Source of the DNA: Asparagopsis taxiformis
Lineage: Eukaryota > Rhodophyta > Florideophyceae > Bonnemaisoniales > Bonnemaisoniaceae
Reading direction: 5' to 3'
Assembly (NCBI GenBank): GCA_030407315.1
Contig: JALQPE010001893.1
Location: forward strand, 43,283-107,282
Length of the DNA stretch: 64,000 nucleotides
Shown here piece after piece: positions 29,544-40,462 of the stretch; the stretch's first letter is position 1; each line of letters opens with the position of its first letter. The notes beneath the pieces were generated by a model. That model did not search any database, had not been told where the DNA came from, and worked only from the letters and a program-made list of their open reading frames with translations. A program made the position numbers and the translations under genes.

Positions 29544-29831
29544 GAGACTACCTCAAGATCGTCAGGTTATGGGACCAGACCTCCTTGCGCCATCATTCAC
29601 AACCCGCCCACATCATTTCACCCATTGATCACGGCGACGCTCACCAGGCTCACAGTATGAGCCACAGCTATCACAATAGGTTCGCCACCAACTAACCAAC
29701 GCGCGATCCGACGCGCAGAATTCACCCTGACCCGAGCAAGATTCCTCCGAGCAGAAGAAGAGCTTCGAAATCTACCCGACGAACTCTACCGGCAAGCTCA
29801 ACTAGAAGCACAAGACAATCACGTCAACAAC

Positions 29832-32800
29832 ATGACTGATCCAAACGTCACAACTCCCTCTACCCTACCATCCCCCATTCCCCTTTCCCCTTCCCTATCC
29901 CCTCGGTTTGATATCCCACCTCTTACATCTGACAACATCACCCAATGGTGCAACACCATCGAATGCCATGCTACCCTTTACGATCTAACGGATTATCTCA
30001 ACGATCCACCACCAACTACCCCCGTCAACCCTACTGCATACAAGATCCACCAACAGAAAACTGCTCTTGTACGCCTCCTCATTATTCCAAACATATCACC
30101 GGAAATACTGCGTGGAGTCAGCCCTTCCATCATAACAAGTCCAACACCGGTAATATATCAGCACCTGAAGAACAAGCTATCCGCAATACACCCGAAAAAC
30201 TCCAGCGCCAACCTCCGAAGACGTGCAAATCAAATAACTTACGTTTCTGGCACCCCCATCGAAACGTACATCCAAAGACATACAGATCTTAGGGAACTCA
30301 TGATACAATCCGAGTACCCACATATTGACGACGACAGCACCACAGTGGAATTCATACTGAACGGTCTCTACGACACCCCAGAGTACGCTTCCCTCCTCAG
30401 GGATCTAGCGAATTACCACAATTTCCATGACGGTCGTCGCCCAACACTCGAACTAGTGACGACCATGCTCATCGAACATGAGCAGGCTACCTCCGCATGC
30501 CACCAACACCCAATACCATCACCACCCCAGCCATTTACTTACCCGACAAGGACATCCACCCTACTACATCAACACAACCCACCAATTATCACCACACCTC
30601 CCCCATCTCCGTATTCTTACATTCCACAGATGCGACTCGCTTTCACCCCCCTCCCCCAACAAACCCCGACATCACAAGCGATTTGCGCTACACAAAGTCA
30701 GGCATCCGCCACCAGGCCATCAAGGTCTATGGTGCACTTTCCATGGCAGCAGTACTCACAACACAAACCAGTGTTTCACCCGACAAAGATCTCTAAACCA
30801 ACAGCAGCGAGGATCAACTCCTTCACCCTCACAATCTAATCATGCTGCATCAAATTCACCACCCCTTCCTTACACTTCTCTTCATCCACCCCCCATTCAT
30901 CCTCAGATTCATCCACCAAATGTTCACTCTCCCCTTCTCCTTCCACCCCATCCCACTCACCAACCCTCCACACATTCCCCACCCATGCCACAAACTCCCC
31001 TCTCACCTCCATCGCACTCTCCATATGGCGAAGTGCACTCCCCCTCACATGACAACGACCGTATGACGTACCACACAGATATCATGTCCCCCCATGAAAT
31101 AAACCACACTTCTGATTTGTATCTCCTGGACTCGGGCGCGTCACCCACACACACCCGACACCCATACCCATCCATGGTCGCACATCCATCATCCACCATC
31201 ACCGCATCAGGACAACAGGCACCGTTGACCCACCACGGTCCCCTCTCCCTTCAAATATCCCCACACCACACCGTACATATCCCGCACGCTGTGTCCATGC
31301 CTAGTGCCAAACATAACCTCCTATCTGTAGGACAACTGGCAAAACAAAATGACGTCATCTTCAAAAAAGATGCAGCATACATAACAACGCCACACCCTCT
31401 CCCTGACAATATACAGGTAATCGCCAAGGCACCCTGCCACAATAACCTCTATTACCTGCCCACCTCCCCTATAACAAGTCCTGTACAAGATAAGCACACA
31501 CAGTGCCATGGTGCCCGTGCCCAACCCACTTCCAAGAACATCAACATACCGAAATCACACAACACTAGACGGCAACCAAATCACCCTACAGCCCCACCCT
31601 GAGCATTCAATCCCAAGACTACAACTCCCCGCCCTTTCCGCCTTTCCGGCACACGCACCGCTAAACCGAGTATCCCTCAACAAATTAAACAAAATGGCAA
31701 AAAGGTCACCTTTGCCACGCCCCTTGTTCAGCCAGAACCACACCAAATCCGCCTCCCGTCACCACAACACCGGAGCACAGCTGTGAAAGACAATACACCA
31801 GCGACACAACAGCCGAAGCCTCCCATACAACAACAAGTATACCCTCCTCATGCCTCTCCGCACAATCGTACAACAAACAAGATCACCCCACCCACCCACA
31901 ACCCAACGGCACCACTCATTCAATCAAACAATATCCCTTCTTCCGCGACGAAAAGTATCACCCTCACGCCGCCAATTCGACCAAAGGCCACCAAAACCCT
32001 CACCTCAACTGACCAAGACTACCACGAATGGCACCTGCGGCTTGGTCATTTACACCCCAAACGTATACACCACCTCGCGGTACATGGTCGAGTAACAGGA
32101 CTCCCAGACACACTTAAACATAGTCCCCCTCCAGATCTAACTTGCACGGGATGTGCAATAGGGAAACAAACGTCGGCTCCGTTCCGACCAAGACCACGCA
32201 CAGCACAACTCTGCGCACACATCCATACAGACGTATGTGGCCCCTTCAACCCACCGTCGCTGCACAACAATAGATACTTTGCGACTTTCCTGGATGAGCA
32301 TAGCAGATTCCTTCATGTCCACGCATCACCCCGCAAAAACCAGGCTGCCAGCCACATACAACAACACATCTCTACGATCCACGCTAACACCCCATTCCGA
32401 GTCACAGACATAACTATGGACAACGCAAAGGAATATTTTTCCAACTCCCTTAAGCAGTTCTACGACTCCGAACACATCACGACACACCCGACAATACCTC
32501 ACAGCCCTCAGGAAAATGCCTTAGCCGAACGCGTAAACCGCACGCTAATGGAAACCACTCGCTCACTTCTCCTGACGTCCGGCCTACCAACCAAGCTGTG
32601 GGACTATGCGCTGCATGCCTCGGTTGACTACCACAACCACTCACCACACAAGACACATGGACAGACCCCAATGGCTGTATGGACAGGCAAAACACCTGAC
32701 ATCACCACCTTCCTCACCTTCGGACAGCTCGGACATGTCCATGACCGCAAACCAAAATCCAAACTACAGCCCCGAGCCCAAATGTATCACTACATTGGGC

Positions 32801-34548
32801 GTCTGGATGCAAATCACTACCACATCTATAATGCAAGCGAAGATAAAATCAGCCGCTGCCGCATTCATGATTTCAAGCCATACAACTCCAACACAGACCC
32901 TGTAACGACCAGTATGGCCGCGCACACTCGATCTGCAACAACTGTCAACTCACCCCAAATAGAACAAAGTTTCAGCCACCCCACAACATTACAGCAAGCG
33001 CGTCAAGCACACGATGCCCAGGAATGGTCTCTCTCCTGGAACAAAGAACTAGACTCACTAGAGCAGAGAGGTACCATAACATACATCCCCAAGAGTCAAC
33101 TTCCCCCTAGCACAAAACTCCTCCCCGTCAAGATGGTTCTTAAAACAAAGACCGACGCCAATGGCAATCCAATGACACGGAAAACAAGATGTAATCTTCG
33201 CGGCGACATGCAAAAACCAAACGTACACTACGACCCTGATAACATCACGTCACCCGTGGCCGATCGCGACGCAGTACGCACGGCACTGGCTATTGCAGCG
33301 GCACATGGATACGACGTGCATCACTAGGATATAGAGTCGGCGTTCCTCCACGAAACGTTTGGAGATGACAAAACCCTGTATATCCATCAACCCCCGCGAT
33401 TCGACGGTTCTTTTAAGTATCCTGGATATGTGGGCAAAGTCACTGGCAACATTTATGGCGCCAAACAAGCCTGCAGTACCTTCACCAGAGGTTTATCCAA
33501 ACACCTTGAGCTGCACAACTTCACACGTCTCACAAGTGAAAGCTGCACATTTCTCCTTCGCTCCAAACAGGACAACACCAAATTTGTCTTCTTTGTGATC
33601 ACCATAGACGACTTCCTTGTCGTTTCCAATTGCCAACAACTCCGCGAAACGGCAAAGCAACATCTGCAATCTAAATATGTCCTCAAAGATCTAGGCCCCG
33701 TGGAACACATCCTGGGATGGAAGGTTACCCGCAACTCAGACTCCATCACTATCACACAACCAGCGTACATCGACAAGCTTATCCACCAATTTGGGCTAGC
33801 TGGTGCCAAGTCTGCCAATTCACCAATAGCGACAGACATAATTAACACCACAAAACACCTCGACACACCATTCGACATCAAAGCCTACAACTACAATTCA
33901 TTAGTTGGAAGCCTACGATACCTGGCTGATTCCACACGCCCAGATATAGCGTACATCACGGGCTACCTGGGAAGATATTCACTTCAACCCACAAAACAGC
34001 AATGGCATGCAGGCCTCCGTGTCTTAAGATACCTCAAGGACACCAAAACAAGAGGTCTGACATACTCCACAAAACTAACGAGCACATTAACTGCTTATTC
34101 AGATAGCGATTTCGCAGCTTGTACGAATACTCGGCGCTCCACCACGGGAACAGTGATAATGTATAATGGATCCCCCGTGGCTTGGCAATCTAAGAGACAA
34201 CGATTTGTTGCACCAAGTACGTGGGCCGCCGAATACGTTGCTGGGTATCACACAGCTCAACACGTCAACTGCATTCGACATATCCTCTCTGACCTCAATC
34301 ACGCAGAAAAACATCCGACAACAATTAACATGGACAACGCCGGTGCAGTAACCACAGCCAACACATCGCACCCCACGCCAAAATCTAAACACTTGGATGT
34401 CAAGTATCATTATCTCAAGGAACAAATTACACGCAACAGGATCACAGTGCAACACATCCCATCGGAACAAATTGCAGCGGATGTCCTAACTAAAGCACTA
34501 AAACCAGCTCAGTTCCGCCAACAAGTTAAACTCCTCCGGCTTTCTTAG
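29832..34548 (+). pseudogene. Copia-V Gag-Pol, with frameshift and two nonsense codons
   Basis: Gag starts at ATG 29832 and is clearly homologous to Copia-VII gag (NLRRRANQITYVSGTPIE, FILNGLYDTPEYASLL). A frameshift between about 30478 and 30700 separates it from the knuckle (WCTFHGSSTHNTNQC) and protease (LDSGASPTH). In the downstream frame TGA at 31600-31602 and TAG at 33325-33327 interrupt coding. The latter sits at the tryptophan of the RT motif A block (WDIESAFLHE in relatives). Integrase (HLRLGHLHPKRIHH, HTDVCGP, TMDNAKEY, NALAERVN), RT (YGAKQAC, TIDDF) and RNase H (YSDSDFAAC, AADVLTKAL) are otherwise readable. The copy is dead although its LTRs differ at only one site. Confidence 0.85.
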
Positions 34549-34594
34549 ACACGCCACGCGGCGACTGTCGGAAGATCAATCCGTACAACGTGTC
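34548..34594 (+). other. Copia-V pre-LTR hairpin with LTR-start copy
   Basis: GACACG (34548-34553) pairs with CGTGTC (34589-34594). The loop carries TGTCGGAAGATCA at 34566-34578, identical to the first 13 bases of the LTR at 34619. The sequence just before the copy, GCGGCGAC, is shared with Copia-VI and -VII. Confidence 0.55.
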
Positions 34595-34618
34595 GTATCT
34601 CCAAAAGCCTCCGCATCT

Positions 34619-34742
34619 TGTCGGAAGATCATACCAGTACAATAATGCATTACAGTAGACTCAGTATTTAAGGTAGCGTCAAGCGATCTCGCCGACGATG
34701 AAGTAAATGGTATCCGATTACGAGACTACCTCAAGATCGTCA
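34619..34742 (+). repeat. Copia-V 3' LTR
   Basis: 124 bp, begins TGTCGGAAGATCATACC and ends AAGATCGTCA. It is followed by the duplicated GTATG. Confidence 0.94.
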
Positions 34743-34907
34743 GTATGGATAACAATGATATTTGGATCACTCTGTGAATGTAGCAGTCTTGATAATGGTC
34801 TTTGATTCATTGGTCGATCCAACTGAACAATTCATATTCACCCTTTTTTGAAAGAGGTGAAATTATCCGAGGAAGGATTGAGAGCTGCGCTCTTGCGCAT
34901 CAGGCAT

Positions 34908-35033
34908 TGTCGGATGATCATACGTATACACTAAGACACACATATAATACACTGATACAACCAGTATTTATACCGCCGCCGTACCACGAGATCACACAAT
35001 AAAGCTATGACATTACGATCCTCTACATCAACA
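34908..35033 (+). repeat. Copia-VII 5' LTR
   Basis: Begins TGTCGGATGATCATACG and ends CTACATCAACA. TATTTATA (about 34970) and AATAAA (about 34999) mark promoter and polyadenylation signals. Confidence 0.94.
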
Positions 35034-35304
35034 GGTTATTCGCCCAGACCACACAGCCACAACGATCTCAACCCACCCGCCCGCCCATGTCAACTGAACG
35101 CGGCGACAGCAGTCCCTGCTCGCAGTGACCCGGCGACACACACAACACGACAAGATTGAAGACCATACACGACAAAGTGCGCGTCAACAACGCCACGCAC
35201 GATACATCCGAAACAGAACTCTTCAACTCGAACTGGAAGAGTTACCCACTACACTATATAACCAAACACTCATCGAAACAGATCACCTCCCCTCTCACCA
35301 CACA

Positions 35305-38300
35305 ATGACACCACCAAATAGCCCCCACCCACCCACATCCAACCAACACCTCCCCCACACATCCCACAGTTCAACATTCAACCCCTCACTCAAACCAACT
35401 TTATCCAATGGTGCCACACGGTGGATAGTTATGCCATACTCCACAACATATCAGAATACATACATGGTCCCACTCCTCCCAAACCGACAGAACAAGCTGC
35501 CCAAGATCAACACCAAAGGAACACTGCCCTCGCAAGGTTACTCATACTCCCTAACATATCCCAAGACATCGTCAGCACTCTAAGCCCCACCATCCTTAAC
35601 AGCCCAACACACACACTCTATGCATAACTTAAGGAGAAGATGTCTACTATACCACCCCAACACTCCGAGGCCAACCTCCGTCGCCAAGCCGATCAACTCA
35701 AACATGTGCACGGGGAGCCCATACAAGAGTACATCGATAAACACAACGCCCTCAGGAATACAATGCTACAATCGGCTTACCCACACATAGACGATGAGCA
35801 GACCACGGTTCAATTCGTTATCAATGGACTGTATCACCTCCCTGACTGGGCGCCACTATTGCGTAACTTGGCCAATTTTCATAATTTCCATCAAGGTCGG
35901 CGCCCGTCACTTTCACTAGTGTACAGCATGCTCATCGAACACGAAAAGGCTACACCCCCAACTGAAGCACAACCGCTGCCCTTCTACCTACACACGCGTC
36001 ACGAATACCCCAATACTACCCCACCACCGTCAATACCAACTGCAAGACCGCCACCCAACCACGGAACAAACATCCAATATCCAAAACCCAATAAGGGATA
36101 CTGGCCCCATTCCTCCCCGAACCCACCCCCAACCAACCTCAAGCAATATATCCCACCACCATTTGGCCACAGAGGAATGTGGTGTACCCTTCACGGCTCA
36201 CCAACACACACCACGGCAACATGCTACACGCGTCAGAAGTTATTGCGAGTAATACCTCCGGCCACAACACAACCACTAACCGCAAAACACGCAGCCTCAC
36301 ACGCAATACAACAGGACCATTTCCCGATACATTATCCGAATGAGCCATCCCATGGATACATCCCACTTAGCGAGTACCGCCCACCGCCTCCGGAGATATA
36401 TCAACTGCCACCTTCTCCCCAAGTGAATAACGATCCAGAACGATCCCACCATACGTCACCTAACAGCCCAATAAACACAAACCAATCTTCATCTTATATC
36501 CTCGACTCGGGAGCCACGCCAACACACCTCAGCCACAGACAACCCAGAATGTGGCCCATAAACACGTCTACAGTCACTGCAGCAGGACAACGAGCTGAAA
36601 TCACACACGCTGGACCGGCACATATCCAACTGACTGATAATAAGGCACTCGAAATCCCGCTTGCCGTGACTATGCCCGACGCAGAACATAACCTCATATC
36701 TGTCAGTCAGCTGGCAAATAAGCACGATGTCATCTTTAAACGGGACAAAGCGTACATAACTTCCCCACAAGTTTCACCGCCACAAAAATCCATCCTGGCC
36801 ACAGCCCCACAACAAAACGGACTGTATGTCCTCCCCACGTCTGGACAGAAAAGAAAAAGGGTATCAACTGCCACACCCACACGTCGGGTACGATACGACC
36901 TACGACAATGCTATGGTGCCCGCACAAACACCATTATCCACTCCACAAAAGGAGATCATCGCACACCCACACAACCCAGCGCCCCACCAGCCGCATATCG
37001 CCCGAAAACCACAACGCCGCGACCGTTCCGACTCGGAAAACCTCGTGCAACACCCAAGTCGACTAAAAAAACTCACACCACCAAAACAGCAACACCCAAA
37101 CCCATCCCTAAAATCAAGAAACCACCCCTTAATCCCACTCAATCTAAAAGACACCCAACACCTCGCCCTCAAACCACAACCCAGCAAGAGCCCAAATCAA
37201 AAACCACAGAAAATCCCACCACGCAACACTTGCCCAAGCACGCAGTTGCAACAAACGGCGTAGAGAGCACTCGGCAAAGCATAACACAACAAACGTCACC
37301 ACCCAACTCACAACATCAATCAACCCAAAGCCAATTGTCTCCCACACCGACACGGGTACCTAACACAGCGCACATCCCGGCGACAACAACAGACCACGCA
37401 AAACGGAAAAGTGTCCGCACCAAACAGTCAATGGTACTACCCCAGCCATCGGAACATTTGACCCCAGCGATACGCGACTACCATAACTGGCACATAAAGT
37501 TGGGACACCTCCACCCCAATCGCATACACCAACTCGCCAAACAGGACCTCGTCATAGGTCTCCCAAAAACACTGAAATCACCACCTCCACGCATTACCTG
37601 CACCGGATGCGCCTTGGGAAAACAAACGACTGCACCTTTCCACTCTCGCCACAGGACAGCACCCCTCTGCGCACACCTGCACACAGACGTATGCGGCCCC
37701 TTTCCAACCCCATCCCTCCACAAAAACTTATACTTTGCTACATTCTTAGATGAGCACAGCAGATACTTGCACATCAAGGCATCTCCGCGCAAAAACGAAG
37801 CGGCATCCTACATACGCCAACATATTCAAAGCATACACTCCAACACATCTCTAAGGATAACAGACATAACTATGGACAATGCCCGCGAATACCTCACAAA
37901 AGACCTGCGACAGTTCTATGACCAAGAACATATCAAGGTGCATCCCACCATCCCGTACACACCACAAGAGAACGCCTTAGCTGAAAGAATCAATAGAACA
38001 CTCACAGAAACGGCACGGACACTCCTACAAACATCACAACTTCCCGACACACTGTGGGACTATGCGATCCATGCTGCCACAGAACATCATAACCATGCAC
38101 CACATTCAGCGCACGGCAAACCGCCAATGCTTGTATGGACAGGAAAACGACCAGACGTCAGCACCCTACTCCCCTTTGGGCAATATGGCTACGTCAGCAA
38201 TCGTCAGCCAGCCAACAAGCTCCACCCACGCGCAAGATTACAGCGATACCTCGGCAGAATTGATAACACCCACTACCACATCTACGATCCCAGCACCAAA

Positions 38301-40269
38301 CTAATATCCAGATGTCGTGCCGCTGACTTTCACGCTTACGACCCCAATGCAGACCCCACCGTTACTTCAAACAAAGCCTCCGTCACAACTACCGCACCCA
38401 CATCATCAACACCCACACCACCAGGTCAATGCACAGAACCAAAAAATCTAGAACAAGCCAGACAAGCACCCGATGCTGCCGAATGGCAGAAATCCTGGAA
38501 CAGCGAACTGGACACATTGGAACAACGAGGAACAATCACGTATGTCCCAGCAGATCAGATACCACCTGGAACAAAACTGATTCCATACAAAATCGTTATA
38601 AAACTCAAGACTGATTCCAATGGCACACCGCTCTCCCGGAAAACCAGATGCAATATCCGTGGAGACTTACAACGGCCCCACGAGCATTATGACCCAGACT
38701 CAATCTCCTCTCCAGTTGCAGATCGAGACGCCATACGAATATCACTAGCGTTAGCAGCGGCACATGGATACGAGGCGACTCATTGGGATCTGGAATCTGC
38801 GTTTTTACACGAATCGTACGACGACACATCCCCATTGTACATATATCAACCCCCCAGATTTGACGGGACATTCAAATACCCAGGCTATGTTGGCAAAATC
38901 ACCGGAAACATCTATGGAGCAAAACAAGCATGCCACATCTTCACCAAAGGCCTTTCCAAACACCTCACCCTTAAGAACTTCACCCGCCTCTCTAGCGACA
39001 GTTGCACGTATCACCTGACTGCCACTCATGACCCGACACAATTTGTGTACTTCGTGGTCACAGTGGATGATTTCCTTGTCATCACCAACAATCCCCCACT
39101 CCGCGACAAAGCCAAACTACACATCCAAACGAAATACAAACTCAAGGACCTAGGACCAGTAACGCACATACTGGGCTGGAAGGTCACACGCGACACCACC
39201 GGAATCAAATTATCGCAACCCGCTTACATCAAGACACTCTTATCAAAATATGGCCTACAAGACGCCAAAACAGCTCCATCCCCCATTGCCTCAGAAATTC
39301 TCAACACACCAGAACACGCCACGAAGGCACTAGACACAAAGAAATATGACTACCATGGTATTATCGGCAGTCTCCGTTATCTTGCAGACTCCACGAGACC
39401 AGACATCTCTTTCATAATCGGCTTCCTCGGCAGACACGCCCATAAGCCAACCACAGCACATTGGCAGGCGGCACTCAGAGTGCTTCGATACCTCAACTCC
39501 ACCCAAGACCAAGGCTTACACTACAAGACAGGATTACATTCCACCCTGCAAGCCCATTCACCCTATAAGAAAAGGAATATGTACCCCTGATATGCTTTAG
39601 ATGAACCAATGATGTACGTGATATCTCTACTGTATGCAAGAGATACTTCGCTGATGTCCGAGAGATGAGCGTATGGACATCTCCCGTTCATCATTGGTGT
39701 ATCGCTATGCGGCCATCAGCTGAAGAGCAAATGTTCCTTATCCGTACATCAGAGGAACACCATGCATGTCATAGGTTCATCATGCGGCCATCTTTGGTAC
39801 ATCTTTAAGGCTTACTGGGTCAGACAGTGACTATGCGGCATGTGTCACCACAAGACGCTCCACATCCGGAACATATATCCTATACAACGACTCACCAGTT
39901 GCTTGGCAATCCAAGCGACAGCGATTCATAGCGACAAGTACCTGGGCTGCTGAATATGTCGCGGCATTCCACACAGCCCAACACATCATTTGTCTGCGCA
40001 ATCTACTTGCAGACCTCAACCACGCGGAAACCAAGCCAACGCCACTACGCATGGACAATGTAGGGGCGATAACAACAGCCAACACCACCCACCCAACGCC
40101 CAAATCGAAACACATCGACGTGAAATACCACTACATTAAGGAACTAATCGACCGCAAAGAAATAAGCATCTCGTACATCCCATCCAGCGAAAACTGTGCC
40201 GACATATTAACCAAAGCATTTAAACCTGCGCAGTTTAAAGAACGCCTACCTCTCCTCCGGCTCTCGTAG
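35305..40269 (+). pseudogene. Copia-VII Gag-Pol, three lesions
   Basis: Gag begins at ATG 35305 in one frame and continues in another by 35370, so a frameshift lies between. TAA at 35625-35627 interrupts the gag frame. From 35640 a 1,316-residue frame is open: gag C-part (NLRRQADQLKHVHGEP), knuckle-like WCTLHGSPTHTTATC, protease LDSGATPTH, a basic Pro/Lys/Thr linker, integrase (HIKLGHLHPNRIH, HTDVCGP, TMDNAREY, NALAERIN) and RT (WDLESAFLHE, YGAKQAC, TVDDF). RNase H is cut by the MITE at 39561 and resumes at 39820 (SDSDYAAC, DNVGAITT, ADILTKAF) to the stop at 40267-40269. This copy shows that the family uses a single long gag-pol frame. Confidence 0.88.
39561..39819. mobile_element. 259-bp MITE in the Copia-VII RNase H region
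   Basis: It interrupts the codons between the RT connection and the RNase H motif SDSDYAAC. It is flanked by TCA (39558-39560 and 39820-39822), a 3-bp duplication. Termini CCCTATAAG and CTTACTGGG are imperfect inverted repeats. Inside, CCAATGATG and CATCATTGG form further inverted repeats. There is no coding capacity. A 3-bp duplication would suit a cut-and-paste DNA transposon; the superfamily is uncertain. Confidence 0.75.
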
Positions 40270-40272
40270 CCT

Positions 40273-40317
40273 GCGCCGTGCGGCGACTGTCGGATGATCA
40301 CATCATCTCCACGGCGC
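40273..40317 (+). other. Copia-VII pre-LTR hairpin with LTR-start copy
   Basis: GCGCCGTG (40273-40280) and CACGGCGC (40310-40317) form a perfect 8-bp stem. The loop holds TGTCGGATGATCA at 40288-40300, identical to the LTR start at 40337. Confidence 0.65.
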
Positions 40318-40336
40318 AACCAACGAGATCCTACGT

Positions 40337-40462
40337 TGTCGGATGATCATACGTATACACTAAGACACACATATAATACACTGATACAACCAGTATTTAT
40401 ACCGCCGCCGTACCACGAGATCACACAATAAAGCTATGACATTACGATCCTCTACATGAACA
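40337..40462 (+). repeat. Copia-VII 3' LTR
   Basis: 126 bp, followed by the duplicated GGCAT and then by Copia-II pol sequence. Confidence 0.94.

Larger units (their letters stand above)
24239..29564 (+). repeat. Copia-V 5' LTR in two pieces
   Basis: 24239-24346 and 29549-29564, together 124 bp, split by Copia-VI with duplication GAGAC (24342-24346 and 29544-29548). Confidence 0.93.
24239..34742 (+). mobile_element. Copia-V: Copia element interrupted by Copia-VI
   Basis: LTRs of 124 bp. The 5' LTR is split by Copia-VI (108 + 16 bp). One LTR difference is visible (ATACATT versus ATGCATT). Target duplication GTATG at 24234-24238 and 34743-34747, within the Copia-II LTR. PBS GGTTATGGGACCAGA follows at 29565. 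Own length about 5.3 kb. Confidence 0.93.
6379..34836 (-). repeat. Copia-II 3' LTR, in four pieces
   Basis: Pieces: 6379-6519, 11641-11825, 24221-24238, 34748-34836. Breaks are caused by Copia-III, Ngaro-I and Copia-V. A purine-rich tract lies next to it at 34837-34855 (AAAAAAGGGTGAA on the minus strand), as expected for plus-strand priming. Confidence 0.9.
34908..40462 (+). mobile_element. Copia-VII: Copia element inside the Copia-II pol gene
   Basis: LTRs of 126 bp with one difference (CATCAACA versus CATGAACA). TSD GGCAT at 34903-34907 and 40463-40467. Primer site GGTTATTCGCCCAGA, altered in the bases that would pair with the CAU anticodon. It carries an inserted 259-bp MITE. Confidence 0.94.

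Noticed and set aside
34566..34618. Copia-V LTR starting at the upstream copy
   Set aside because: The 5' LTR and the GTATG duplication fix the start at the second copy (34619).
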